In this document: positions 27,982 through 39,772 of the stretch, one piece after another
Numbering within the stretch: position 1 is the first letter of the stretch
Layout of the letters: every line of letters begins with the position of its first letter
NCBI GenBank assembly: GCA_026214975.1
Contig: JAOBSW010000948.1
Coordinates: 124,001 to 188,000 of the forward strand
DNA from: Gentiana macrophylla
Lineage: Eukaryota > Streptophyta > Magnoliopsida > Gentianales > Gentianaceae
DNA length: 64,000 bases
Reading direction: 5' to 3'
Notes under the pieces: model-generated
Database searches by the model: none
What the model was told of the DNA's origin: nothing
Seen by the model: the letters and a program-made list of their open reading frames with translations, nothing else
Program-made: the position numbers and the translations under genes

Positions 27982-28663
27982 CAGATTAACTAAAACACAT
28001 AAATACGAACAGATCTACCATATTGAAGACGATAAAGGAATGTTCAAAGCTTCATACCTTCAACAATGGAGATCTAGCTTGATCTACTCAAGCTAGAGAT
28101 GATGGAAGAAGGGAGGAAACCAAAAGAAACTCTCCAAAACTCAAGAAAACTTTATTTCATCAAAATATATAATGTATTGATAATAAACTATGAAGACTTA
28201 TGAAAACCTATGCAATAATCTGATAATGCGGCCTTATATAGATACAATGACCGACTTAAGACTCTCTAAAACCCTAACCGACTTAGACGATGCGGCTGAA
28301 TGAATTTTGTGTTGAATAAGTCTCCAGTTTACCGGGCCTAACCCTCGGGTTACCGGGCCTTCTATTCTTCATTATCTTCAGCAGGCTTCCTCTTGGACTT
28401 CAATCACTCAGCCCAATGCATTCCTTTTGGTCCATATCCGTTCTCCAATGCTCCAGTTTTGGTACATCATATAAAATACACAAAACGAGACAAAACAGTA
28501 CCAAAACATCGGGAAAATAGCATGAATGCAGAATTACGATCCTGGAAACACTCACATAGCATTTAACATATATTCCAAGAAATAACGAGCCTATATATCC
28601 TCCCTTGAGCAGAATTTAGGGTAAATGTAGGTACAATTATTGGTACCATTTAGAGTGTCATCA

Positions 28664-28702
28664 ACTACCCCCACTTAGCTTTTGATCGTCCTGAGCAAAA
28701 AG
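28664..28702 (-). promoter_or_regulatory. Polypurine tract of element B2
   Basis: ACTACCCCCACTTAGC followed by TTTTGATCGTCCTGAGCAAAA, directly beside the LTR edge at 28663; it is nearly identical to the blocks beside the LTRs of B1 and E. The 28703-29515 interval is noncoding and homologous to the B1 interior. Confidence 0.75.
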
Positions 28703-29518
28703 GCGAAAAGAAAATAACACTCTGATCAATACACAAGTTAATTAAAAACAACTATGCCTCACAAAGTCAAGATCAAGATCATGCCACTCATATCCATCAG
28801 TAACATATTAAACACTATTCACATCATGAGCCAATGTGTGTGTGCAATAACTTCCACAACCGCTTAGGAATGCAGGCAATCTCACATTACGTCAACCCGT
28901 AGTCGAACTAACCAGTCTTGAACATGTATTTGTTAATTAATTGAGCTAGCAAGGTGGATCGAGAACCGAGCATATATTACTCTTAGGCTCACGTTTATCG
29001 GTCTATGCAAAAGTCGTGCGTCTTACGCTCCATCGACTAAGATATTGCCAAAGAGAATATAGATATATATATTTCAATGCACTTCTCTTTCTTGGCGGGT
29101 GAACTCTCATTGATTTAACTATACTCACGGCCCCACTCATGATAAACTACCGAATCCGAAATTCCTTTGCCTTTCTAAGCGTAAGTGGAACATGATTCGT
29201 GATAAAGCCAGGGTCAACTCCAGTCAAAGCAATATGCTATTGACTACACACCAAGGGAAGTGAGTTATACGTGCTTAAAATGGTGGCTCATAACAGAATA
29301 CGCCCTTAATACGCCATTACTTCAGAAGTGGACACTTTCTCTTACTCGTACAAAGTAAAACAAAGATGAAGTCAATTAACTCGAAAGATCAAAGATATCA
29401 TAATTTTTCAAAATTCTGTCGAAAAGAATCAAAGTCTAAGTGGTGAATCGTTCATCAAAGAGAATCAAGATAATCACGCAATTCATAGAATATAATGCTA
29501 AAAAGCTAAGTGACGTTC

Positions 29519-29560
29519 CTCTACCCCCCACTTAATCGAAACATTGTCCCAAATGTGTAA
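29519..29560 (-). promoter_or_regulatory. Second polypurine-like block of B2
   Basis: CTACCCCCCACTTAATCG followed by AACATTGTCCCAAATG. It resembles the true tract 0.85 kb away but has no LTR next to it. Equivalent blocks occur in A (about 13007), E (about 40768) and the right-edge fragment (about 63650). Confidence 0.6.
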
Positions 29561-29887
29561 GATGAGAAATAAAAAACGAAAAGGAACTTAGCTTCGGTTA
29601 AGCATGGAACCAAAGAAGAAACGGATCATCGGATAAATCATCGGGCACATATAAGTAGTCCATGAGAATCTGCGCTAAGTAACTCAAGAAAACCAAGAAG
29701 AATAGTGGTGACAACAGCTGTATAACAAGAGTGCGGCAGTAAAAGAGAAAATAAATAACTCCAAAACAGTTTAAGCCGACAAAATCATTATAGAAAATTA
29801 TTCTGCTACATTAACTAAGTAGGAAAAGAAAATAAAATAAAAACAAGAAAAATGGAAAACAACAATAAGAAGAAATAAAAGCTAGTC

Positions 29888-30981
29888 CTAATCAGAATCA
29901 CCATCACAGCCGACTCCATGCTCAAAACCGGGAGGTGGTGCAGAACTTGAGGCGGCGGCGGCTGAAGATGATGCTCTACGATGTGGGGCAGTCCTAGGTG
30001 GCGGGGTAGAGGAAGTAATGCCAAAGAAGTCAATAATCCTATCCGTCTTGCTATGTAGACTCGCAATTTCTCGCGAGTGCTCCTCAAGCAAGGCTCTCTG
30101 AGTCTTCGGTGCACCATGCACCGGAGTACGCTCTCTCTCTGCTCTAACCCGTCTCTGAACTCTCGAAACTGACTATGAACTGAGCTGTGGCTCAGGATCT
30201 TCTCAATCATCACTGACAAGCATCTTCACCTCGGCCTCAAGAGCAAACATATCAATCATCGGCCCGTAAGGTAGCAGCTCTCGCTCAGAAGTGGCGGCAA
30301 GCTCATGAATACGGCTATGCATCAGTAAACCGATGTTGATAGGGGCACCCATCTCTAGATAGAAATCAACTCTGCCCTCGAAGTGGTGACAGAAACAGTG
30401 TGCTTCGTCGGAAGAAGGCGAGCACAAACAAATTGATTGACCATCTTCCGGCCCCAAGATAAATCTTTCTCTAGGAAGATGGTGAGGGCTCCCGCAGGAT
30501 TGTGCTTCCATTGCACCCCTAAGAAATCAGCAACCATATCCATCCTCTCAAAATCGGCAATGTTGCTCGAGGATGTGTACTCATCCGGGCCCACAGGTGG
30601 ATTTCTAACCCCAAAATGCTCGTTGATCCTCTCAATAGAGAAATCAACCTTGATACCGCAAACCATAGCAAATGTGGCTCCGGGGTTATGCGAAACGTAA
30701 GCATAAAACTCTCTTACCACCGTGGCATTGAATCTTGCCGGTGCCTCAGCCATGTCCAGTAAATCTTGTGGTTGTAGGGCCTCCGGCAATATCGACCCGC
30801 AGTCGTCCAAATCTACCCCTCGTTCTCGAGCAACCGGCCTTGCGTTCCAATGGCCTCGGAATAACTCGTAAATCTCTAAAGAATGGAATTGTTCAACCCC
30901 GTCGATTAAGGGATTAACATCTCTATACACACTCTGATAACCACTTGGCCGAACTGCTGAACGTTGATGCTTAGGACCCAT
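29888..30981 (-). pseudogene. Element B2 3' ORF (putative plant transposon protein), frameshifted
   Basis: Starts at 30981 with MGPKHQRSAVRPSGY. Residues 60-185 (RFNATVVREFYAYVS, SIERINEHFGVRN, RMDMVADFLGVQW, RLLPTKHTVSVTTSRAELI) match the domain named putative plant transposon protein in Athila-type elements; its role is unknown. Near 30360 the frame shifts and continues as FYLEMGAPINIGLLMHSRIHE; a further shift near 30120 leads to an Ala/Pro/Ser-rich tail ending at 29888 (FEHGVGCDGDSD). The text is well conserved despite the breaks. Confidence 0.85.
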
Positions 30982-31028
30982 CCTGAATGAGTACAGAACC
31001 TGATACAGAAGCTTTTTCTGGAAAATAA

Positions 31029-31064
31029 CCCTCGGTAAACCGAAGGTAGGGTTCGGTTTACCGG
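31029..31064 (-). promoter_or_regulatory. Inverted-repeat motif pair just upstream of the B2 3' ORF
   Basis: TCGGTAAACCGA (31032-31043, perfect 5+2+5) and TCGGTTTACCGG (31053-31064) lie 50-80 bp upstream of the ATG at 30981. The same motif family occurs in the B LTRs upstream of their TATA boxes. Confidence 0.65.
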
Positions 31065-31342
31065 TCTGAATTTTTTCTTTCAGGACTGTGCCTCTGATGA
31101 TAGAAGAAGAATTTTGGGCACTTCACCGTTGCAGCAGCACTTCAGAACAGCAACAAGGTTGAAGGAGGTGGTTTTTAAGGTTTGGAAAATGGAAGGATAT
31201 GGTTTGGCTATGGTGGTGATAGTGGTGGTGATGGTAGTGGTGATGGTGGCCAGATTTTAGAAAGGAGGAAGAAATGAGAGAAGTTTGGTGAATGAAAGAG
31301 ATGAAAATGATAAGAATGAAGATAATGGTGATGAAGGGGTGG

Positions 31343-31642
31343 TTTAAATAGGAATAATGGAGTGAATGTGGATGGTTTAGTGAGATTGTGGGTAGAGAAG
31401 TTATTAGGGTGAGGGATTTGAGGAGGTGATTGATGGGATTGAGGTGGAGTTATGGTGGAGTGTGGGAAAGGATTAAAAATTTGAAAATAGGGAAAATGGT
31501 TCGGTTTCTGCTGACTGACCGTATTTGGTGCAACGTGTGTCCTCAACGTGTCTCTAAAAATTCAGCTTTATGCACTGACGTTCAGAAATCTGAAAATCAA
31601 GCCTCGGTAACCCGGAGGTTACCCTCAAGATACCGGGGGTAT
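31343..31642 (-). promoter_or_regulatory. Internal promoter-like region of B2 with motif array and TATA box
   Basis: CCTCGGTAACCCGG (31602-31615), GGTTACC (31618 on) and ATACCGGGGGTAT (31630-31642) form the array. On the minus strand a TATTTAAACC box follows at 31343-31350, about 360 bp upstream of the 3' ORF start. 31065-31340 is a Pro/Ser/His-coding-looking but low-complexity leader; I do not call a gene there. Confidence 0.5.
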
Positions 31643-31961
31643 CTTTTCCCCAGATTTTTTATCTGCCTTTTCTGCACTTCTTACTTAACCTTTGTGCTCA
31701 ATTCTGACCTCAAATTGACTACCCTTCCATTCTTCAATCGTTATTTCCGACTCAAAACCTAACCTACTTCACTAGAATCCGCAACGAGGTAAAAAAAAAA
31801 ACCTTTCCACAACCATTCGGTTTCAAGCCTAAATTTGTGGTAGGATGAAAAAAAGCTCGTCCCTTCATCTGGCTACTTTTATTCAATCCTAAACTACCTA
31901 AGGGTTTGAAGAGATAGTTCTGAGTTTATAGTCGCCAGCTTGACTTTCTCCAGATCTCCGA

Positions 31962-33010
31962 TCAATCTAGTGTTGGAGCCTTAACTCGCCAAACTTTCGC
32001 TCCAGAGGCTTGTACCTTCACAGAACCTTTTTGAGCTCTCTTCCTAGCACGCCTTTCCCTTTTAGCTTCCGTACTAGGTCTGCCTCTGCGTCGAGATTTA
32101 AACCTTAAACTCAATGACTCCACGTTTTCTACTTTCAGCTCGACTCGTTCACTATGAAACACAGAAGGACTGGCTTTCGTGAGCATCTTGTCGTGGTCCT
32201 TATCTTCTTTCTCTCTCTGCATTAATCTTATAAACTCTTGATCAACGGTTTCTATGACAACCTCTCTATTCTTATGCCCCTCAATCTCCAAAATCTCTAC
32301 CTTCCCTGAAGCATATTTCATCTTACAACTCTCCGGTCGGTTTTCTAGGGGTTCTAAGATCCTAAAAGATACAGCATCATTATTCATCCTTAGAGTAATC
32401 TCCCCCTTATCAAAATCCATAACCGCCCTGCTCGTTGCTAAGAAAGGTCGTCCTAAGAGAACTGAGGCACTAGGGCCTCAGGTACGTCTATGACCGTGAA
32501 GTCAATAGGATACGTGAACCCTCCTGCCTTAATTGTACATTTCTTAAGAAAACCAGTAGGCATGTCTCTGGTTCTATCTATGAAGGTCATGGTCCTGGTT
32601 TGATTCATCACGACCGGAAGTTTGATCTTTGACATAGGGAAAAATGAAGAATATTGCAACTCGAGCCAGAGTCGTAGAGACCTAATCTTACGGATATTCC
32701 ATTGACAGAAATTGGGAGTCTGAACGTGCCAGGGTCTCCTAACTTCACCACGATATCTAAGTCTGGGTAATCCTCAGGATTAGAAAACATCGTGTTAGGA
32801 TCCTCTTCAGGATCATCAGAATCATAATGAAGATGATATATCAATTAATTCGCAAGGAAACTCACCCGGACGATACGTGCTGTACTCCTTCAGGTCATCT
32901 TCAGGCTCTTGCTTGATTGATTTCTCCTTTTTCTCCAACCGTTTCTTTATAGTCTCATAATGCTTCCGTGCTTCAGTTCCGGGATACATGGAAATTGGTG
33001 TGATGTTCAA
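31962..33010 (-). pseudogene. Element B2 gag/protease fragment
   Basis: Reading from 33010: NITPISMYPGTEARKHYE, an acidic linker, then the protease at 32608-32844 with LGDPGTFRLPISVNG and the active-site-like LYDSGSSCNIL. It continues in shifted frames to LATSRAVMDFDKGEITLRM (about 32400), the conserved protease tail, and ends in a strongly basic stretch (RRRGRPSTEAKRERRARK) with a stop at 31962. The upstream part is interrupted by LTR C1. The protease tail is not followed by RT. Confidence 0.75.
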
Positions 33011-33013
33011 GAT

Positions 33014-34942
33014 TGTTCTACGCGGGAACGCAACGGAATTTCAAAAACTTATTTCCTATCGACCCAAGATCGACTTCGTTTTATCAATAAACAACTAAGT
33101 AGTAGACGGTGGTTACCTTGGTTGATCTAAAAGATCGATGCTTTGACCGTCTAAGGAGAGTAGCGATGCACGGAGCCGCCCAAGCGTTCGGCCTCTACCG
33201 CTAGTCCATACGAATAACCCGCCGGAATCTACCATTGGATTGCTACTAGAAAAATCAGGTTGCTAGACCGGCCTTTTCTCTCTCCCAAAACTCTCTCTAA
33301 GGAGCTCTCTATTTTCACAAGAACTATTAGCTCTTGGAGTTATGATGTACAAAAGAACTTGACACCCACCTCTTATTTATAGTGAGAGGGGCGCCCCAAC
33401 TAGAGTGGAGAGGAAGAAAACCTTTTACTAGTAAAATAAGGAAAATATAATTGATTGATTTATCTCATTTAATTTAATATGCTATATTAAATATTTCAAA
33501 TATATTGTCAATATCTTATATTGACTATATTTATCTTATTACCATAAATCAATTTACACATGTATATATATCAAATATATATATTACAAATATAAATCTA
33601 TACATATATATTTATCACAATTGTGAACATGCATATCTTATATGCAATTCATGTGTGGTGAACAAATATATTCATATGTTAATATCTTATATTAATGTAT
33701 GGTAATATCATTAATTAAATTGCACAATCCAAGTGTATCATAATACACTTATTATTGGTGCCACCTTTAGCCTATTATTGACATCCGGAATATTCTTTAA
33801 TTAATATAATTAATATATTGTATTATATTTATTCATAATAAATAAATACCACCATATTAATTTACCACTATAACCTTTATAGTACGAGATAAACTTTCCT
33901 TATTTGGTTATCAACTATAACCACATTTTTTATCTGGCTAGATGTTCTTATGCGTGTGACCCGATAGGCTTCCGAATGTGTTGGCCGTAGACACAAAGTG
34001 CAAATTACAAAAATGACCTTCATGCCTAACGATCACGGGATAGCGTCTAGCAACACACCGTGACCCCAATCATCGAAAGAGTCAAATGCAATGACTACTA
34101 CCTTTCATGTGAAACAGTTACCGTGTAACTTACAATCCTATCGCTGTAATAATATCCATACGGTCGTTAGTCGAGTGTCAAAACATCAACGACCGTATCT
34201 TATAATCTGGATATCATGCTCTCTCGAAGTAACTCATTTACTTCCACTTTGCAAAGATTCACGAGAGTAAGGCATTCCTTATAAGAAGGCCCATTCAGAT
34301 ATTCACCCCTACTAATAGGGAACGCGATTCCCAGACGACCAAACATGTATACTCCGCATGCTTCAGTATCACACCCAATCACTACCGCATGATCACCCCG
34401 TGGCTAGGGGAAACCTCAATAGTGTCAAAGTATGACAATCCACACCGTGATGCCATGAAGACTCCGGTCATAAGGATAATTACACAACCGCCACATAGTG
34501 TGACACTTAACCGTGTAAGTGGGTCAGTCTAACATACGCATTCTCTAATACACGTCCATGTACAGTCCAAGTGTCTCCACACTTCGATAGACGAGATCTA
34601 TCCCTACCCTTAAAGACAGAAGACATCTAATACGTGCTAGCCTGTTCATACTATCAATGCCCTGTTTAATAATACATCAGCCTAGAGACATTTAACTATC
34701 AAACTTATTAAAGTGATTAGAGATCTCATCAACCATAATCGCCTATCATGGTTTCTCTATCACAGTTTAACACTAAGGACGTTATCATATAACAATTCAT
34801 GATTGGTTCTTTAAAAGAACATATATATATATGACAACAGAAAAGCCATTTAATATATGTATAACCATAAAGAAATAGTAGAAATGATCCAACCCGGTCG
34901 GATCATGTCCAACCCGATTGGGTTTAGGACACTATTCCAATA
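33014..34942 (-). mobile_element. LTR C1, probable copia solo LTR (1.93 kb)
   Basis: Plus-strand left edge TGTTCTACG; right edge near TATTCCAATA (minus TATTGGAATAGTGTCC, a common copia LTR start). The B2 coding sequence reads up to both edges (GLLLKI on one side, LNITPI on the other), so the whole stretch is an insertion. No clean target duplication is visible (AAGAT versus ATAAT). A 1.1-kb part is repeated in reverse orientation at 55949-57041. No internal coding sequence is seen. Confidence 0.75.
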
Positions 34943-35160
34943 ATTTTTAGTAACAGGCCAAAGACGTCGATAGAAAACTCGGGTTTAATACAGACATGCT
35001 TATTATCAAGCAATGCCATAGGACAAACATACTTAACCCTAGGCGAAGATAAAACTTACGCAAATATTCAAGGTTCGGCCTATAGACTAAGAACCTTGCC
35101 ATTAAGGATTTTGAAAGGGCTTTGCAATTTGTTGCATCTATTTACATGAGATTATGAATA
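34943..35160 (-). pseudogene. Continuation of the B2 coding region beyond LTR C1
   Basis: The minus strand reads PRVKYVCPMALLDNKHVCI and then KPEFSIDVFGLLLKI, ending exactly at the C1 edge; the other side of C1 resumes at LNITPISMYPG. The join makes one plausible reading, so I place this piece in B2. A stop lies a few codons upstream. I cannot name a domain. Confidence 0.55.
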
Positions 35161-35445
35161 CATGCTTTGCGAACCCAGACAAGGGTGGATCTACATAGTC
35201 TTGGAGGGGTCATGTGACCCCACTGTGATTAAGAGAATTTTTTTACTATTAAAATGATGTAATTTTGTTGTTAAAAAATGTAAATTTAGGCTGCGGTGAT
35301 CCCACTAAAACAAAATTTTTGACAAAAAAATGTAGTTTCATAGTCCGTGACCTCACTGGATAAAATTTCTGGATCCGCCCCTGAGCCCAGACTGTTAGGC
35401 CATGTTTATTATCAATTACTCGTATACTAAAATTATAGTAGTACT

Positions 35446-35481
35446 ATTATTGTCGTTGTTATTGTTGTCATTATTATTATT

Positions 35482-35517
<36 letters not shown>

Positions 35518-35524
35518 ATTATTA
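35446..35524. repeat. Trinucleotide microsatellite (TTG/ATT)n
   Basis: An ATT run followed by about ten TTG units and a further ATT stretch, directly beside the MITE. The 35161-35445 interval is noncoding and includes a degenerate dispersed-repeat end (GGATCCGCCCCTGAG). Confidence 0.9.
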
Positions 35525-35787
35525 CTCCCTCCGTCCCTATTTGTTTGGGACATTTTGGAACTAACAAGATTTAAGTAGACATCAATCAACGAGTTGTATG
35601 CTCATTTAAAACTTGACTAATTTACCTTTTTATATGTACCATTATTTTCAAAATATTTAAGGGGACATCAATTAATGAGGGCAATTTAGGTAATTAAAGC
35701 AAAAAATTGAAGTCTATTTAGAGTTATGAGACTTATTTTTAGACAGCCAAAAAAGGAAAAATCCCAAACAAATTAGGACGGAGGGAG
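35525..35787. mobile_element. Stowaway-like MITE (263 bp)
   Basis: Starts CTCCCTCCGTCC and ends GGACGGAGGGAG, a perfect 12-bp terminal inverted repeat that extends imperfectly inward (TTTGTTTGGGA versus TCCCAAACAAA). It is flanked by TA on the left and TG on the right, so the TA target duplication has one change. This is the typical Tc1/mariner-derived Stowaway structure. No coding capacity. Confidence 0.88.
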
Positions 35788-36058
35788 TGTTATTATTATT
35801 ATTATTAGTAATTTGGGAAAAAAGTAAACAAGATAATTCTATTTGTGTTTTTAAATGCTTTTTTGTTGGAAGGTTTAACGTGTGTATATGATTGACATGT
35901 TTATTTCTATCATTTTTTTAAGATTTAATAATTGATTCTTTTTAAGTATTGACGTGTTTTATTTTCCAATTAAATTATTGAAATAAATTAATGTAAACAA
36001 GATAGTTCCTTCACAAAAAAACAAAAAAACAATTCACATTTTTAATATAGTAGAGATG

Positions 36059-36061
<3 letters not shown>

Positions 36062-36128
<67 letters not shown>
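36062..36128. repeat. (AT)n microsatellite
   Basis: About 33 AT units without interruption, likely length-variable. Flanking sequence (35788-36430) is AT-rich with no recognisable gene. Confidence 0.95.
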
Positions 36129-36129
<1 letters not shown>

Positions 36130-36432
36130 TAATCAAAAAAACCCGATGCGATGATGCACGGGGATAACAATATAGAACATAAAAAATTATAATATATTTG
36201 TGTGAAGAACGATAATAATAAGTTAGAGATGGAATGTCGTATCATAGAAAACTTGGATAATTTATCCACACATTGCATTGGTTATCTTAAGAAAAAAAAA
36301 TTATTTTAAATGAATAAATCATGAAAAAAAAGATTAGTTTTGACCCCAAAGGAAAAAACAACATATATAAGAAACACGTTCCTACCACAGACTCCTACCG
36401 TAGCCTCCCTCCTACGCATCTTAATTGAAGGA

Positions 36433-38123
36433 TGCAGGTTCTTAGATCTAAACGAGTTAGATCTATGCGCAGCGGATGGATCACGATTTATATACCACAA
36501 TACATAATTAAAGGACTTAAACTACTACAAGGGGGTTAAGATCAAGTTACCAATAGTAGGAAGAGATGCCAAGATCTTCCGATGTGTTCTCCAAACGGCG
36601 GTTGGTGGACACCCTTCTTGATACACGAACCTCCTTGATATGCAACACCAAGAAAAACTCCAAGTTTTTTCTTCCTCTAAAAACCCTAGATGAGAAAACA
36701 ATTTTTCTCTCTTTTTAATGATGGTGGTGAAATTTTCACTTGCCCATATCCTTGGAATAACTCTCCTTTTATAGGAGAGTAAATCCTGGTCTCCAAGTAT
36801 TAATTAATTATATAAATAATTAATTAAACAAAATAAAAGATATTTTCCTTAATGACTAATTGTGACATGTATTGACCAATAGGAAATCAAATAACAAGTC
36901 ATCCAACCAATCACATAACAAGAATATCTTTTATTTTCCATAACACAAGAAAATCAATTCTTGTGCTAAAAGAGAACCAAAATGGCGCCACCTCCTAGGG
37001 TTTTAGCCCACATAAAATGTCTTTTATGTGTATTGTATTATTTAGCCCAACTAAATAATATCCATGCATATCAATTAATTAGCCCAACCAATTAATTATC
37101 ATGAGGCCCAAATAACAAGAATATCATTCAATTACGAAGCCACATCGGGGACCATGGACCTATAACCGGTAGCTCCAATAATTAATTATTAAATCGAGCA
37201 GAATAAGTACATTAATTATTAATTCCGGATTACGCCACCATAAACCCGAACTGAACTTTACCGATTATAGATGTATACTTATACTCAACCCATAGAGTGA
37301 ATAAGCGTCCATTGATATAATCACTACATACAGATTAACCCTCCATAGATCGTCCATTACGAGTGGGAAGTCTCCGTAAACCCAACTCGTAATATCTTAT
37401 CCTTATTTACCATCAACCCACGATGATCAATTAGTACACATATCGACTAGTAGCTAATTAGTCAAATGTGAACTCCGGGATCGATCACTTTCTTAGGGCT
37501 AACAAACAAGGGGATGTCTCTACTTCCCGCAGGAAGGAATGGATTCCATGTCTGTGAAAATCGAACTACTCACTCAAATCCGGAGATAGTGCCAATGAGA
37601 AGTGGCTTGGAACACATATTTAAGTGAACCGTAACTAACACATCAAACACTACCCGGGACAAGCGGCATCCGTGATCACCTCGGGATTAAGGTTGATCCA
37701 TATATGATCATCTAATGATTTAATAAGATTCCTCGATTACGGAATTATACCGAGAAATTCAGATTAAATCGGTCCGATCTATATGAATGCCATCATATAT
37801 AAATGCCCCACGTAGGTACCCTATACCGACAGTCCGGATAAGACTATCACACCCTAAGGTGTTCAGGCGCATTATTGGTGTTTTAATCAAGAGACCCTAA
37901 ACTCGATTAAGTTCACCACGGACTATCAGATTTAAGTATATCACCACTAACTCAATCCTCACGTGCATGCCATACCTTTGAGTTAAGCGATTACATCTTG
38001 ATATACTTAGGGTTTGCTTGCGATGTATTACTTACAAGCACAAAGCAAGTAATAAGGTGAGATAAATTACATCATCCATTAAAAACAATTACACAAATTG
38101 TCTTTCGGGCACTACACCTAACA
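36433..38123 (-). repeat. LTR D, copia 3' LTR (1691 bp)
   Basis: Left edge TGCAGGTTC; right edge CACCTAACA. The adjoining plus-strand sequence ATCTCCCACTTGCAC is, on the minus strand, GTGCAAGTGGGAGAT, the usual copia polypurine tract before TTGTTAGG. The stretch near 36465-36480 (ATGCGCAGCGGATGG) resembles the U5 end of such LTRs. Only the 3' LTR and a 100-bp stub of interior survive. Confidence 0.75.
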
Positions 38124-38225
38124 ATCTCCCACTTGCACGAAATGACAAGTAACGATTGTTTTTAGAGCACACCCTTTCTCATCTTATTCACAACACTCTC
38201 CCACTTGCTCTAAAAGCATATGAGA
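38124..38225 (-). mobile_element. Interior stub of copia element D with a duplicated purine tract
   Basis: Contains the polypurine tract at 38124-38138 and a second similar word (CTCTCCCACTTGCTC, 38200-38214). It stops where the LTR of element E starts, so E or a later rearrangement removed the rest of D. Confidence 0.6.
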
Positions 38226-39732
38226 TGTCCCGGATTTATCTAATGCGAATAAACAAGTAATAATATTTATAAACCGGTTAACCTCAAGTATAAGGATCGT
38301 AGTGTAGAGGCTATGCCGGGTCGATCTTACGGGGAACTAGACGAATGGGAATCCTAGCTTTTGTTTTTTAACTAACTATTTGTCACGATTACTAACCTAA
38401 ACAAATATGCAGAAAATAACTAGACAGAGGAGATTAATCCAATGCTAGGAGAGATTTGAAAGCGATAAAGATAAACTAAAAGTGCAGGAAAGTAAATTAA
38501 CTAATCTAAACTAAGCTACGAGGATTGTAAATCAAGTTTATAAAAGACAAACGAGGATTGATCCACCTATCAACATGCATTGATCTCCTATCTCGATTTT
38601 ACGTGGTATTTACTGAGGTTGTGATTCACCTTCTCTAAACATGAAATCCTAATTCCTTAGATATTTCGTCTATTAACCTAGTATCTTCCAATGCTAGTTT
38701 AACGCGTTTAAAAGACCAAAGATGTCAACTTTAATGTTTAACCTAGTGATCGAACCTATTAACTTCCGTTACTATAGATTCAAAGACTATTCCTATTCAT
38801 GGTGATCTAAAGGTTTAACATGACTCCCGTCAAGCATAAACACAATCAAAAACATGCAATCTTCCGATATAATGCACTAAAAACATGAGTAAAGCATGAA
38901 TAAGAAACAACCATAAATAAATACTCACGGTAATAATCGAGATAAGCAGACCAATTCACGTTGATGGCTTCACAACTCGTTTGATGGAGGTTTTAGCCTC
39001 TCGAACATCCTCAAGAACTCAAAGAATGTATAAAAACAGACATAAAAAGCAACCTAAACTAACCTAGATCTAATTTGCATAAAAGTAAAGGAAAAGATGT
39101 AAAAGCGCAGCCTTAGCCGCTTTAGGTATTAGGTTTTTGTGTGTCGAAATTCATCTCCTTGGAGTGCGAAAATAGCGGTATTTATAGAAGATTGAGTCGG
39201 TCTCGCATTTGAGTCGGGCGGACGGACGAGCGTTCAGGATGGCGGACGCTCGTTCAGTATCTTGAACTCCCCTCAGACGCCCGTTCAATATCAGTTCAAA
39301 CTCTCTGAATCACTTTTAGCACCTTGGACGCTCGTTCGATATTTCAGACGCTCGTTCGATATGGACGGAGCATGGACGTTCGTTCAGCATGACTTGAATG
39401 CGATTTTTGCATGTTTATCTCTTTTCTTCTCTCCACTCGATCATTATCTCTTCCTTAAACCTTTATAGCTCGAAATTTATCTCTTTTGATCATCATTTGA
39501 GCACAATAATCATACCTATAACACACGGAAAACATCGCAAACTGTAATAAAGTCCAATTAATTATAATTCACGATGAAAACACATAATTTATTCAATATT
39601 GAGATTAAGTCCTTAAAAACCTAGTATGCTCAATATTTCCATATAAAAGGCCGTTTATTATGCAATTAATCCAATTAAGAGGAAAATACCGTAAAATATA
39701 TCATAATAAAACATAGATTTTCACCCTTAACA
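38226..39732 (-). repeat. 3' LTR of element E
   Basis: TGTCCCGG to CCTTAACA. It contains six 12-bp GRACG-NN-CGTTC motifs between about 39210 and 39392, followed on the minus strand by TATAAATA (39179-39186). The right edge is bordered by the polypurine complement ACTCCCCCACACTTATC. Confidence 0.9.
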
Positions 39733-39772
39733 ACTCCCCCACACTTATCTTTTGCTCGTCCCGAGCAAAACA
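39733..39772 (-). promoter_or_regulatory. Polypurine tract of element E
   Basis: ACTCCCCCACACTTATC followed by TTTTGCTCGTCCCGAGCAAAA next to the LTR edge. A related block without an LTR lies at 40768-40803 (CCCTCCCCCACACTTAAA, then CAACATGTCCTCATG). 39773-41330 is otherwise noncoding as far as I can see. Confidence 0.75.

Larger units (their letters stand above)
9418..28663 (-). repeat. 3' LTR of gypsy element B2, split by two nested insertions
   Basis: The LTR lies in three pieces: 9418-9470, 25503-26226 and 27987-28663. Removing the nested element A (with one GTACA copy) and the nested solo LTR (with one CAGAT copy) gives a continuous match to LTR B1 (7160-8871), for example ACTAGCAAGA(A/G)TACTAGGT joined to AGTCAAGGTC(G/A)ATCCCACAG. 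It ends GTCATCA next to a polypurine-tract complement. Motif copies are at 26110-26123, 26133-26146 and 28327-28358; a TATA box (minus) is at 28233-28241. Confidence 0.85.
28664..33013 (-). mobile_element. Element B2 internal region (gypsy, lacks RT-RNase H-integrase)
   Basis: Minus-strand order from right to left: gag/protease region (33010-31962), about 1 kb of noncoding sequence with motif arrays and a TATA-like box, the 3' ORF (30981-29888), a second polypurine-like block, then the true tract and the 3' LTR. No RT, RNase H or integrase text lies between protease and the 3' ORF, although A and E both have it there. The right side continues beyond the C1 insertion (34943-35160). Confidence 0.75.

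Noticed and set aside
31208..31546. Minus-strand Pro/His/Ser-rich frame of 112 codons
   Set aside because: Low-complexity leader sequence between array and 3' ORF of B2; no conserved motif.
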